From Aurantiochytrium sp. KH105 (lineage: Eukaryota; Sar; Bigyra; Thraustochytrida; Thraustochytriidae): DNA of 64,000 nucleotides. This document shows positions 17,682 through 27,656 of this stretch, piece by piece (the stretch's first letter is position 1; the number at the start of each line of letters is the position of its first letter). The position numbers and the translations under genes are program-made. Under the pieces are notes generated by a model that worked only from the letters and a program-made list of their open reading frames with translations, made no database searches and had not been told where the DNA came from. The stretch lies in the NCBI GenBank assembly GCA_003116975.1, contig BGKB01000040.1, forward strand, positions 124,001 through 188,000. The letters run 5' to 3'.

Positions 17682-18920
17682 TTTGGCCTTGGGGACCGTT
17701 TTGTGGATGGTGAGACTTATTCCGTAGACGACGGCTCCATTGTAGCATGCGTTGAGTGCAAGCGGACGGGGACTATGCCCTGGATCTCGATCGTGAATGA
17801 GTACAGCCGGTTGTTGCCCTCGGGCTCCCATAGGACTGTTATCCGACTCGACGAAAACGGCGATCGCACCGAGCCCCGTCGTAATGTGATCAGCTGGCGG
17901 CTGACGGTCGCAGACCCTTTGGGACAGCTCGTCATGTACATGGTCATGTCTGGGTGCAAGTTCGGAATGCTGACCAACAGCTACAGGACCTTCTTTGTGC
18001 GCCTGGGCAACCGTCCACGCGCCGTCTACGTCACGGATGCCTTCTACCCAGAGCAAGACGACACTCACTGCAACCCAAACGGCATGGCTCTTGGCCACGC
18101 GACTCTGCTCTTCTATGCGCACGCGCTCAGTGAGCACGTGCGTGGCCAGCCGCGGAAGCCGTTCTGGAACTGGTTCAATTGCCCGAACGTACAGGGTGCT
18201 GACGAAGACACGCGATTCGATGACACGCCCCAGCAGGACAGCGATGGGAGTAACGACGACCCAGATGATACGCCCGACATACAGGGCATGTACACGCAAG
18301 ACGTGCAGGCTCTTTTCGGGCAGAGACTCAATCTCGTTGCCGACGACGGCTCGCGCGCCATCAAGCTCGACCTGGGGGAGCGGTACTGGATTAAGCACGA
18401 AGGCACGAACGTGCTGTGCAGCGCCGGGCTTGGTATGGGCAACGTTGATGTTGAGGGTCACCGGTGCTTCTTAAAGACGGTGTCCCTCCATGCGAAGTCC
18501 GCGAACCGCGAACTACTGCACGAAGCGCAGGTTTACGGGGAGCTCGAGCACCTCCAGGGTGACGTTCTGCCAAAACTCGTTCTACATGGCCAGGACGCGT
18601 TCTTTGCACTCCGAGGCGTGCTTACGACACAGGAAGGCGTGGCCTTGAGCGCTGGTGGATCGAAAGTGGCAGAGCGCATCTCACTCTCCGGAGGACTTGC
18701 CATCCTCACCAACAAGATAGAGGGAGCGCTGAGTGCGCTCCACACGGCTGGGTATTTGCACGGAGACGTGGCGCTACGTAACATCGTTATCAATAGTTCC
18801 GGGGATGTCAAGCTCATTGACCTAGGGCGTGCACGCAAGCTGTTGAGCCCGGGCGAGGCATCTGATGAACTCAAGATCGTGAGGGAAACATTGCTTCCGC
18901 AACTGAGAAGTATCATCTGA
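17682..18920 (+). pseudogene. Crinkler-like effector: PD-(D/E)XK nuclease-like plus kinase-like domain, 5' part missing
   Basis: The open frame runs from the assembly gap to 18920 and lacks a visible start. The first part resembles a restriction-endonuclease-like domain (VACVECKRTG, then QLVMYMVMSGCKFGMLTNSY). The second is a divergent protein kinase with the catalytic-loop pattern HGDVALRNIVI and the metal-binding LIDLGRA. This nuclease-kinase pairing is known from Crinkler-type effector proteins of stramenopiles and fungi. I treat it as an effector (toxin-like) gene fossil: it looks incomplete at its 5' side because of the gap, otherwise long and open. A related relic lies at 22485-23416. 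Confidence 0.6.
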
Positions 18921-19351
18921 TGAATTGAGTTTACCATAGTCAATGCGAGGCAAGGTACTCCCAACCTTGCACCGCACTGTTGCCGTCGATCGTGGCACTT
19001 CACGAGGCCAACCACCAAAAGGACTAGTGTCTGTTAGACAGATCACGGGCCGAATCGACAAGGCATAAAAAGAATAATTTGTCTGAAGTGCGTTATGTTG
19101 CTGTGTTCTAACAAGGTGGAGCGGTCGGAGTTCGTACCCTTGGCTCTACTTTGCGTCGGCATTCGATATACGACGATTTTACAACAGCCCCCTTGGCCTA
19201 CCTAGTACGGCAGAGGAGACGCCACAGCTCTTATATAACACTCGTCGCGATGACTTGGTCCTGCCACCGAACCGACTTACTACCTATGGCTGACGAAACA
19301 ACCCTAACCACACACCCCTACACCCTCTTGGATCTTGACCTCTGATTCTTG
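18921..19351. other. Intergenic with TATA-like element
   Basis: About 430 bases between the effector-like frame and the dehydrogenase. Apart from the TTATATAAC element and the part shared with 17.3-17.5 kb, nothing is recognised. Confidence 0.6.
19231..19239 (+). promoter_or_regulatory. TATA-like element upstream of the dehydrogenase
   Basis: TTATATAAC, about 120 bases before the first ATG of the dehydrogenase. The same element is kept in the partial duplicate at 17277-17285, which supports a promoter role. Confidence 0.4.
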
Positions 19352-20659
19352 ATGCAAAACGCACTCGCAGTCGGCTTCAGCAAACGCTTCTTCTGGGAAC
19401 GAGCAGACAACAATCGCAGTCACAAGCCCTATAACATGAGTAGTGAAACACCGAAAATATGCATCTTAAGTGACTACAAAAGCGAAAGCAGGCGCATGGT
19501 TGACAGAAACATGCGCATCCTCGCCGACCTCAAACCGTCAGTCATCGACGTAAGCGGAGATAGATTTGCAACGACACTGCACTGTCTCAACAAGTTTGAT
19601 ACCTTTCTCATATGCACTTCTGTGGACACGACCCCAAGAGTGAATAATAGTACGCTTCATACAGTTGCCACTATAATCGCAAAGCACGCGCACAAAGGGA
19701 CGAGAGTCTTTGTGGAAAGCATCGCACGAATCGGGCTCACGAGAGGGGTTTTTGCAAGCGCATTACCGAAAGATGCTCTCGTCGCCTACTGTCCAACGAG
19801 TGCAGCCGTACTGCAAGGCACAGACGACACTCTGACGGTTCGCGATGTCACAAGACTCGTGGGTGGCATCAACACACAAAGTACCGACGCAGCACATCAG
19901 TTCTTCTCAAAGTGGCATTCACGTGCAAATGCCGGCCCCGTCGTCAAAACTAGATCAGCAGAAGTTGCTGAGGGGGTGATCCTTCTTGAAATTGCCAAAA
20001 GGGCTGCAATTCAATCTACTGTCAACGAATTCGCACGAGCTGCAGATGTGGACAGTCCTTACGAGATCATAGATGCAGCGGAGTCGATGTTCACAGAAAA
20101 CAACGGAACACGCGCACCTCTCGCACATAGCTCACCCCTAGCTGCCGCTGCTACAACAATAACAAACACCGCGCCAGCACTGAATCGACACAACATGATC
20201 GTCCAAGATCCGACACTCGGGTGGTGTCACGACATCTCACGATTACTTCACAACGGAGACGAGGACTTGTGGCCTATTCTAACAAACAACTCGCAATCTC
20301 TTCTCAGCGCAACACGGATTGTTTTTGAGGCTGTTGTCCTCCGATACTGCAAGGGCAACTATGACAAAATCCATGAAAAAGCATTCCTTATGGTCGGTAT
20401 AGGAAACATGTTTGGCTCCAGCGACACAGACAACTCACCAGCTTTTGAGGTTGCACGCATGTTGAGGTTAGAAGGCGCCAAAATTGACGTGTTTGATCTC
20501 TTCGTCGAACCTTTCAGGAACGAAACCCCACCCGATGTCTTTTTTCTATCCGGACGACCCAAGTATGACGGCGTGCTAGTCATGCACCCCTACCTTATTT
20601 CGAGGTGGCAAAACCTTCCCTTCACATCCTTCTTCTGCAGGTCAGAGGCAACGAGGTAG
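19352..20659 (+). CDS. Divergent nucleotide-sugar (UDP-glucose/GDP-mannose-type) dehydrogenase
   Basis: 435 residues. The middle matches the central domain of UDP-glucose/UDP-ManNAc dehydrogenases (AEVAEGVILLEIAKRAAIQS, then VNEFARAADVD). The C-terminal part matches the substrate-binding domain (MVGIGNMFGSSDTDNSPAFEV). The usual GxGxxG of the N-terminal Rossmann domain is not visible, and the catalytic-Cys region reads DPTLGWCHDI instead of the common GGxCxxxD, though a Cys is present. So it is divergent and may be non-canonical. Such enzymes occur in large DNA viruses as well as in hosts. The start may be 19352 or 19436 (MSSETPKI). A partial copy is at 17273-17590. Confidence 0.65.
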   Translation: MQNALAVGFSKRFFWERADNNRSHKPYNMSSETPKICILSDYKSESRRMVDRNMRILADLKPSVIDVSGDRFATTLHCLNKFDTFLICTSVDTTPRVNNSTLHTVATIIAKHAHKGTRVFVESIARIGLTRGVFASALPKDALVAYCPTSAAVLQGTDDTLTVRDVTRLVGGINTQSTDAAHQFFSKWHSRANAGPVVKTRSAEVAEGVILLEIAKRAAIQSTVNEFARAADVDSPYEIIDAAESMFTENNGTRAPLAHSSPLAAAATTITNTAPALNRHNMIVQDPTLGWCHDISRLLHNGDEDLWPILTNNSQSLLSATRIVFEAVVLRYCKGNYDKIHEKAFLMVGIGNMFGSSDTDNSPAFEVARMLRLEGAKIDVFDLFVEPFRNETPPDVFFLSGRPKYDGVLVMHPYLISRWQNLPFTSFFCRSEATR

Positions 20660-20719
20660 GTTGAACGATCATTTGAGATTGGTAAAAAAAAATGTGTATT
20701 TACTCTTGTTGATACGTTT

Positions 20720-22069
20720 TTACGGCTTCTGGTTCATCACCGATACCATGAAAATTTCTTGGAAGGTCTTGACCTTGTTAATGTCCGTAAAGTTGAATTC
20801 TACAAACCCAGGAAGAAGATCTTCAGTCTTTTCTCCTTTTCGGCCATACCATTCGTCAACTGCTTCTCGTCTTTTTGAAATCCCCCAATATGCGTCCAGG
20901 GCACTAGCCGATGCCCATTCTAAATTTGGTGCATCTTTCGGAATATTCCTGTTGAAATTTGGTTTGTTTCCTTTGCCGTTATTCTTGTTCAGTTTGTGTG
21001 GGAAATTATAAGCACGACTCACTTCAACGTAGTAATCGCGAGCGGGAACTGCGAGGAAGTACTTTAAGGAGAGCTTGGAAAGATCAATTCCATCAAAGAG
21101 CACTTTGCAGTCAATGATATTGAAATTTTCTGTTGATGGATGCGACACGTAGAGAATGTAAGTCGCGGCGTATTTTCCATAGCGAATGTAGGTCTCGTCA
21201 TCTTTCATATCAGTTTCCATCAGTTTTGGCGAGACACCGGGAAACTCTGACTGTTGGGAAGATGTGTCGGATAGATAATTTTGCATCTTCTCAGCGATCC
21301 AAATTGCGGACTTCGCGACTTTGACGTCCTTTGCCGCAATACTGCGAAACACAATATTCGCTTTGTCCCAAACAGTTAACTCCTTATCATCTTCGGTAAA
21401 GACGATATCACGGTTCAATTTAGTAAAGCTAGTTGTGTCCTCAGGAACTAGAGCCTCTGGGCCACTCCCAAAATTAGAAACAATCTTACTTTGTAGGTTG
21501 TCGAGTTCTTCGGAGCTCATAGCATCCTCGAAAACCATAAGATCTGTAAAGCTCGCTTTTCCATCAAGCGCCTGATTTAACAACTCGAAGAAGTGCAAAT
21601 GCACTTCTTCATCATCTGTTTCTGCAGAATCGAAGACATGGTTTAGCATCCGAGTCAATGCTTCAGTGTCTTCCTCGTCGTCTTCCTCGTCGTCTTCCTC
21701 GTCCTCGTTATCGTCCTCTTCCTCGTCCTCGTCGTCGCCGTCATCGACATCGACAGCGTTCACCGCCATCCGGTCCCCTTCCAATGTGGCTACATTACCC
21801 AAGGCCTCGTCCTCGTCCTCGTCGTCCTCGCCCTCGACATTCTCCCCGACGTTTTTGGATTCGACTTCATTAGCATCACTGTCAACGCCACCCTTGTCCT
21901 TGTCCTTGTGATTCAGCAATGCTGGAATGATGACGTTCAGCAACGTCTGTTCCACGTCCTCGTTGGCAATCGTGTCAATGCCAAACTCCTGGACGATAGT
22001 TTTGAGAGTCTGGTCGCCCCCTGGCATCTTTTCCATCCTGCTTTTCATCATGAAGGCGTACCGTTCCAT
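20720..22069 (-). CDS. Unrecognised protein with a long acidic tract
   Basis: About 449 residues from the ATG at 22069. Residues about 70-135 are almost continuous Asp/Glu, encoded by a TCCTCG-type simple repeat at about 21665-21745. The rest looks like a folded helical protein with several Trp/Tyr residues. The frame stays open and plausible upstream to about 22195 without an ATG, so the true start or an upstream exon is not seen. A 16-base tandem duplication lies at that edge. I do not recognise the family; a chaperone-like or chromatin-binding acidic role would be speculation. Confidence 0.55.
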   Translation of the reverse strand: MERYAFMMKSRMEKMPGGDQTLKTIVQEFGIDTIANEDVEQTLLNVIIPALLNHKDKDKGGVDSDANEVESKNVGENVEGEDDEDEDEALGNVATLEGDRMAVNAVDVDDGDDEDEEEDDNEDEEDDEEDDEEDTEALTRMLNHVFDSAETDDEEVHLHFFELLNQALDGKASFTDLMVFEDAMSSEELDNLQSKIVSNFGSGPEALVPEDTTSFTKLNRDIVFTEDDKELTVWDKANIVFRSIAAKDVKVAKSAIWIAEKMQNYLSDTSSQQSEFPGVSPKLMETDMKDDETYIRYGKYAATYILYVSHPSTENFNIIDCKVLFDGIDLSKLSLKYFLAVPARDYYVEVSRAYNFPHKLNKNNGKGNKPNFNRNIPKDAPNLEWASASALDAYWGISKRREAVDEWYGRKGEKTEDLLPGFVEFNFTDINKVKTFQEIFMVSVMNQKP

Positions 22070-22177
22070 GACAGTTCCAGTCACACTATCACCAATCTCC
22101 GTGTTAATGGCGCGGAAAGCGTCGAGAACTTCGCTGGCCTTCTCTGGTGGCGCGTCACCAGGAAGTGTGGAAATTTC

Positions 22178-22209
22178 TGAAGTGCGTTTTCAGTGAAGTG
22201 CGTTTTCAG
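22178..22209. repeat. 16-bp tandem duplication
   Basis: Two perfect adjacent copies of TGAAGTGCGTTTTCAG at the 5' edge of the acidic-protein frame. Confidence 0.95.
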
Positions 22210-22484
22210 CACTGATTTATTACTCGGGGGGCAAACTTGCGCAGCAAACTTGCGCAGAAATTTGACAATTGCGGCGTCTTCCGCACGGTCGCGGCTCCAC
22301 GAACTCTCCGTTCAATCGCTTGTCAAATAGGGCTGTTTTCTTCTTCCAAGTGCCTATTCAGCAAGTCGAGCTTGAATTGTTGGTTGATTTTTTATTTTTT
22401 TTTACAAAAAAATAAAATTTTAATTAAAAATTAACCCTATCGGGTAGCTTAGGTTAGGCCTACTACTGAACAAAATACTCCTCT
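22210..22484. other. AT-rich spacer
   Basis: Short non-coding spacer between the acidic-protein gene and the kinase relic, with a very AT-rich stretch at about 22385-22435. Nothing else is seen. Confidence 0.6.
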
Positions 22485-23416
22485 TTACTCCGAGGGGGAG
22501 GAGCTGGAGTTGCGCGACGGCGACCAGCCGCTCGGAAGAAAAGGTAAAATGCGCCGCTTCTTCCCGTCGCCGTCCTGCGTTTCCTCCGTAGAAGGCTTAG
22601 ACTCACGCGCGTTGTTAGAGGATTTTGGTGAAGCTTGACCTGAGCGGCGCCAGATCTTCTTTCCCATCTTTTTCGGAGTGCTTGTTACCGTGCGGTTGAA
22701 GATCCTGGACAATTCGCGCATCTCCTCCTGGGCGAGAAGGTCCTCGCAGTTCTCACCGGCGCTCTCAAAGTCGATGATCTTGACGCCGCGCTCGGGGTGG
22801 ATGACAATGTTCCGCGCCGCGATGTCATTGTGCATGTCACCGCAAGAGTGAATAGCCGCCAGCGCCTCGTGAGCCGCGTCGAAGTAGGTCTCGAGAAGTG
22901 CAGCACGTTCGGCACTATCCGCTGCGGTCATCAGACCCGCTCCAACGACTCCCCCTCGTCCGAAACGGCCAGAACGAAAGGCATCATTGCATACGAGCCA
23001 GCGTAGATAAGAAACGGGATTGCAATGCCCTGCAAAGAGGCCAACGCCACTTCAAAGGCCCAGCGCTCGTTCTGCAGAGCAGATCTGGCCTCGTCGTTCT
23101 CATCCGGTATTCTAGGCAAAAGGGAGTAAACCCAGCGTTTGACGACCATTGGTAAACCAGCTAACGCGCACCGGTCCACAATCGTTCGCGAGTTGCGATG
23201 GAGATTCTTGCCGTCGAGGGGGAGGTAGAAATCCTTCCCAGAGAGAGGTAGGACTTCTCGCACCGTGTCGATCGCGTGCTGTCGCCCCGGTTGTCGACCT
23301 CCATTGTACCTTTCTTTGCAGAACAACGCGAACCTAGTGGCGAACTGCTTGCTGATCGTCGAGTCGATGTCCTGCTTTCCATCAGATGCAAATGTGTCTG
23401 CAAAAAAAGACTAGGG
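22485..23416 (-). pseudogene. Crinkler-like kinase effector relic
   Basis: The minus strand holds pieces of a divergent protein kinase domain like the one at 17682-18920, including a VVK lysine stretch, an FVLAVSDEGES hinge-like stretch and the catalytic-loop pattern DMHNDIAARNIVI followed by IIDFESA. The C-terminal 75 residues are Ser/Lys-rich. It is an effector (toxin-like) gene fossil that looks broken, with about one break, and an N-terminal part may be missing. It marks the right limit of the accessory region. Confidence 0.6.
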
Positions 23417-23434
23417 TGTGACATTTCAAAGCAC

Positions 23435-23463
23435 GGGCGGGGCGGGGCGGGGCGGGGCGGGGC
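23435..23463 (+). repeat. (GGGGC)n GC-box / G-quadruplex-prone tract
   Basis: Five to six GGGGC units about 150 bases upstream of the ATG at 23605. It resembles repeated Sp1-type GC boxes and could form a G-quadruplex. It sits at the switch from accessory to core sequence. Confidence 0.8.
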
Positions 23464-23604
23464 GATGCCGATGCAGGTGTCGCTCGAAGGAAACCCGAAA
23501 CACCTAGATCTACAAAGCAAAGAAGCGAAGAAGCACGCAAGACCCAAGCATCCAAGCACCCAAGCATCCGAACATCCAAGCCAAGCCAAGCCACGCCAAG
23601 GACG

Positions 23605-24087
23605 ATGACGGCCAACAAAAAGCAGCTCACTATCGAAACCGGCGCTGTCTCCGACGTGGCCACGACCCCTACGAAGCGTCTTAGGGAAGAGGAGGAGGGT
23701 GATGCAAAGGAGCAGCCTCTTTTTGATGATGCTTCCCCCTCCTCCAACAACAGCGCGAAGAAGATCAAAGTGACGGGCAAGGAGGAGGACCCAGCCTCCT
23801 CTCCCGACGCACACGCCGACGCGGACGATGACGATGGCCCGAACGACAGCCTGCGAGAGTTCATGGAAGACTGTGCGGACACCGTCGTTGATGAGTCCTT
23901 CGATAACTGCTTGGACCCCGTGTCCCTTTTTGCGCCCTTCGAGTGTGACACTCCAGAGCAGCAGAAGGAAGCCGTCGAGAAGTGGCTCAACGAGATGGAG
24001 GTGCAATGGGGAGCCTTCGCTGCTCGCATCGCTGCTGGAGTGACCGACGAGGAGATGGAGGCGAACGAAACTTCCGGGAGCCCGTAA
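23605..24087 (+). CDS. Small acidic hypothetical protein with nuclear-type basic motifs
   Basis: 160 residues. Two short basic patches (TPTKRLREEE, SAKKIKV) in the first 60 residues look like a bipartite nuclear localisation signal. The middle is acidic and low-complexity. The last 70 residues form a conserved-looking helical domain (REFMEDCADTVVDESFD, then EKWLNEMEVQW). The leader ends in CCAAG tandem repeats just before the ATG. No family recognised. Confidence 0.6.
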   Translation: MTANKKQLTIETGAVSDVATTPTKRLREEEEGDAKEQPLFDDASPSSNNSAKKIKVTGKEEDPASSPDAHADADDDDGPNDSLREFMEDCADTVVDESFDNCLDPVSLFAPFECDTPEQQKEAVEKWLNEMEVQWGAFAARIAAGVTDEEMEANETSGSP

Positions 24088-25749
24088 ATGGACATGCTCA
24101 CGCACCTGTCCGACGTATTTGATAAAGTCTTATGCCAGCACCACGAAGAGGAGCAAGGCACGTCGAGGGTCGACATGACATGGACGAAGCCGACCCACTA
24201 GGCCTATAGCCAGCCAGCAAGCCAGCCACCAGTTACCCAGCCAAAACGAAGAGATTGATGGCTTGGGCCATCCTCATTCTGCCGTTATTGCGGCGTCGTG
24301 CTTGTCGCCGCCGGGGTCCCTTTCTTCGAGCAAGCCCAAGCTCTCCCCCCTTCTCCTAACCCCACTCCACCCACTTGCCTCGTCATGGCGCCCGGTCACT
24401 CACAGTCCTCTACAACCATACCGATCTTCCAGGCCGCAGCCGAAATGGGACATTTCATTGGTTGGTCTTCAAGTTCAAGTTCAAGTTCAAGTTGCCACTC
24501 GTGCCAGAGGCAGGCCACCAAGCCGGCCCAGCTTCAACAGTAAAGTCCCGGGGTCCTCGCGATCTCGACGCGGAGTGACGACCGCGCTGCGGCCGCGAGC
24601 CTCAAGGAAACCCCCTCCCTGCGTCCCTCTTCCCGCTCCATCCATCCAAGCTCTTCACTGTCGGCATCTGCAGCTGCACTGGCATCTTCTTCTTGTTCAT
24701 GTTCTTTTTACATAGTAGTATACTCCTCCTTCACTGTCAGCCTCCTCTCCTTCCCCCAAACCAACCAACCTCTTCTTCTCCTTCTGCACCTGCGCACCTG
24801 CGCACCCGCCACGCTTCCGCCGCGCTTCTGCAGACCCGAGACCGCGCGGCCTGCGAGAGGAAGGGACGCAGAGCTCTCCGGCGCGTCACGCCCGTGGCGA
24901 GGCTCGAAAAAATCACCGGCAGCAGCAATGGCAGTAGCAGCAGCAGCAGCAGCTGCAGCTGCAGGCGCTGGGGACGTTGAGGCGGGGCTGGAATGGCGCG
25001 CCTCTTGACTCTCTCTCTCCCTCTCTCCCTCTCTCTCATTCTCACTCCGCCGGGGCTCCGAGTCTGCGCTGATTAGGGCGCGCGTGTGCATCTCCATTGC
25101 TTGCTTCCTGCGAAGATCGGGCGAGCAAGATTGATCGATCGATCGAGCGAGCGAGCGAAGACTTACGAGGGCTCGCCGTCAGCCGCAGCCTCGCCCAGGA
25201 AAGGTCTCCGTCGTCCTCCTCCTCCTCCTCCTCCTCGTCGTCATCATCGCCGCAGAGCAGCAGCTGCAGCAGCAGCAGCAGCAGCTCCCTCCATCTTGGC
25301 GCGAAGAAGGCCGTTTGCAAGTTACGCTTCGCTAGAGTGGCCTAGCCAGGCCCGGCCAACAGCCGCAGCGCCGCCCGGGGCCTGGCCAAGCAAGCGAGGC
25401 CTCGCTCGAGCGCGCAGCGCAGCGCAGTCGCAGCGCAGAGGCGCTCTCGCGCGGGCAGCGGCAGACCGGCGAGCCGCGAGCGAGGCAGCGAGGCGAGGTC
25501 GCTCGCGCCGCGACTCGACGAGCCGGCGGCGTCGCGGGGAGGGCAGGAAGAGGAGCAGCTCTGGCAGGCAGGCAGAAGCGCGCGCCGTCGATCGCAGCAG
25601 ACCCGCTCCAGCTCCAGCTCCGGACGCGAGGCAGCTCCGACCCCGGCGAGCGAGCGAGCGAGCGATAGGGAGGGCAGCTTGTGCTTGTGCTTGTGCTCGT
25701 GCGCGAGCGCGTGAACGTCTGCGAGCGGAGAGAGATCGCGGACGGCGCG
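24088..25749. other. GC-rich intergenic and desaturase leader
   Basis: About 1.66 kb with no recognised gene. It contains TTCAAG hexamer repeats (about 24470-24497), CAG and TCC runs (about 24930-24965, 25215-25290), and a strongly GC-rich last 400 bases with GAGC-type repeats that probably form the promoter and leader of the desaturase. Confidence 0.6.
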
Positions 25750-27012
25750 ATGACGGCAGTTGATTTGGCCACCGCAAATGCGGCCGAAGGGCTCGAAGTG
25801 AAGAAGCACAATAAGGCCAAGGAGGGCGCCGCGATCCACGAGGTGGAGGAGGAGGTCAAGGAGGAGGAGGCGAGCCTCGCCGCGGCGGGCCAGCAGGACC
25901 GGTCGCCGCAGGAAAGGAAAAAGTACCATGCGCGCGTGCTCAAGAGATACCTGGATCAGATTGGCGAGAACAGGGACAAGACCGCAGAGCGCAAGGAACA
26001 CCTCTTTCCCATGCCCGCCTTTGTCCGCACGCTCTGTCTGCCGCTTTTGGAGGACGAACGCGACTACATTGCCCTCGAAATGTTCCTCAATCTTGCCCTC
26101 ACCGTGCCGCCGCTCATGGCCCTCTTTTGGATGTACCCCTCGCACATTGTTGGCGTCATCTTTCTCGTGTGGCGCCTGCTTACCTTTGCGCCGCGCTTCA
26201 TGCTCACACTCCACGTGACCTCGCACCGCCGCCTCTTCAAGCAAAAGTACTGGCCGCTCAACTTTATGGGCACCATGCTGGGCTTCTTCCTCGGTCTTCC
26301 GCCCGGCTTTTACTACATTCACCATGTCATGATGCACCACGTCGAGAACAACGTCTTCCCCTACGATGTCAGCTCGACCATGCCTCATCAGCGCGACACC
26401 CGCTGGGCAATGGTCCACTACATTAGCAAGTACTTTACGCACGCCGTCTTTTACCTGCCGTACTATGCGCTCAAGAAGAAAAAGTATGGCCTCTTTGCCT
26501 TCCACGCCGTCTGCTGGGTCTCGTACTTTATCGGCGGTGCCTACCTCTACACGCTGCACCCCGTCGCGACCCTGTGGACCATCCCGATCCCCTTTGTCGT
26601 CCTCGGTGGCGCCCTCATGCAGGGCAACTTTACCCAGCATGTCTTTGTGTGCCCAGACGATCCCTTTTCCAACTACCGTCTCACCTTTAACTACGTCAAC
26701 CATCCCGACAACCAGCGGACCTACAACGACGGCTACCACATCGACCATCACCAGAACTCTCGCCTCCATTGGTCCGAGGTCATCCAGCACTTTGAGGACA
26801 ACATTGACAAGTTTGCTGACAACGATGCCTTTGTCTTCAAGGAGATCGACACGCAGATCGTGTACCGTCACGTTCTCAACGGCACCTACAAGGAGCTCTA
26901 CAAGTACTGGGTTCAGCTCACGCCGGATCTGACGCGCTCTCCCGAGGAGTTCGAGGCTCTTTGCCGTCATCGTCTCAAGCCCATTTACAAGGACAACAAA
27001 AAGTCTTGCTAG
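25750..27012 (+). CDS. Membrane fatty acid desaturase family protein
   Basis: 420 residues. Fatty acid desaturases insert double bonds into acyl chains in the ER membrane using a di-iron centre held by histidine boxes. Visible boxes are HVTSH (155-159), HHVMMHH (191-197) and HIDHH with H340 (330-340). Hydrophobic segments lie at about 110-145, 170-190, 225-240 and 250-292. There is no fused cytochrome b5 domain, unlike front-end desaturases. Residues 1-50 are charged and low-complexity. The annotated start is the ATG at 25750; the frame opens earlier without an ATG. Regiospecificity cannot be read from the sequence, and a sterol or sphingolipid substrate remains possible. Confidence 0.85.
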   Translation: MTAVDLATANAAEGLEVKKHNKAKEGAAIHEVEEEVKEEEASLAAAGQQDRSPQERKKYHARVLKRYLDQIGENRDKTAERKEHLFPMPAFVRTLCLPLLEDERDYIALEMFLNLALTVPPLMALFWMYPSHIVGVIFLVWRLLTFAPRFMLTLHVTSHRRLFKQKYWPLNFMGTMLGFFLGLPPGFYYIHHVMMHHVENNVFPYDVSSTMPHQRDTRWAMVHYISKYFTHAVFYLPYYALKKKKYGLFAFHAVCWVSYFIGGAYLYTLHPVATLWTIPIPFVVLGGALMQGNFTQHVFVCPDDPFSNYRLTFNYVNHPDNQRTYNDGYHIDHHQNSRLHWSEVIQHFEDNIDKFADNDAFVFKEIDTQIVYRHVLNGTYKELYKYWVQLTPDLTRSPEEFEALCRHRLKPIYKDNKKSC

Positions 27013-27656
27013 CTTTTCATTTCCCGAAGAGAGCGCAGAAGTCGTCTCATCCAGCATACATCCAAACAAACAAAAAAGCCAAACAAGCAAGCAAACAATC
27101 CTGTAGCACTCGTACCCTCTTCCGTGGTGCTCTCGCCTTTTTCATCATGCGGCATGCTCCGGTTCTCTTGGGGTCATTTCAATGAATCATCTCCGGGCGG
27201 GGCGGGGCATCACGCGGTAGCGTCCCGGGCTCTTACTCCTTTACTACCCGTTTGCTCAGGCTGGCTGGCTGGGTGGATAACGAGTATTGGCCCTTGGACA
27301 ACTTGTATGCATTCTGCATCTTTCGTGCGATGCATTGCTAGGTTAGATTGTATAGAATCGGTGTCGTTTTGTCCACTATGCTTGTTGTTGGTCTCTTTGC
27401 ACGCCTCGCGCTGTCTTTTGCGGTTGAGCCAACGCGGCCCTGATGTTTGCAGTCCTTCCCTGTCCTTCAAGTTGTTGCTTGCCACCTTTGGCCTTTTTTT
27501 TTCTGCTGCTCACCGCAGCCCCACCACGGCCAAATAGTGAAGGGCAAGGCGTCAGGCAAGACTGCCCAAACTCCTTTTTGTGTGGCGACAAGCGTCGAGG
27601 TGGCGCTCACGCTTGGCAGTCCGCTTGCTCTGCCGCCGCTCCGCACGCCGCCCAAG
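27013..27656. other. Intergenic / leader of methionyl-tRNA synthetase
   Basis: About 640 bases. No independent gene is recognised; a second GGGGC-type motif is present near 27195. The synthetase frame is open back to 27447 but without an ATG, and that part reads as leader. Confidence 0.6.

Noticed and set aside
1-23400. Complete integrated virus genome
   Set aside because: No capsid, polymerase, packaging or terminal repeat is visible, so only a virus-like block or remnant is claimed.
25086-25763. 225-residue plus-strand frame before the desaturase
   Set aside because: Arg/Ala/Ser-rich reading of GC-rich leader sequence with no domain and no codon bias like the neighbours.
25342-27090. 582-residue minus-strand frame across the desaturase
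   Set aside because: Antisense shadow of the desaturase, with low-complexity composition and no domain.
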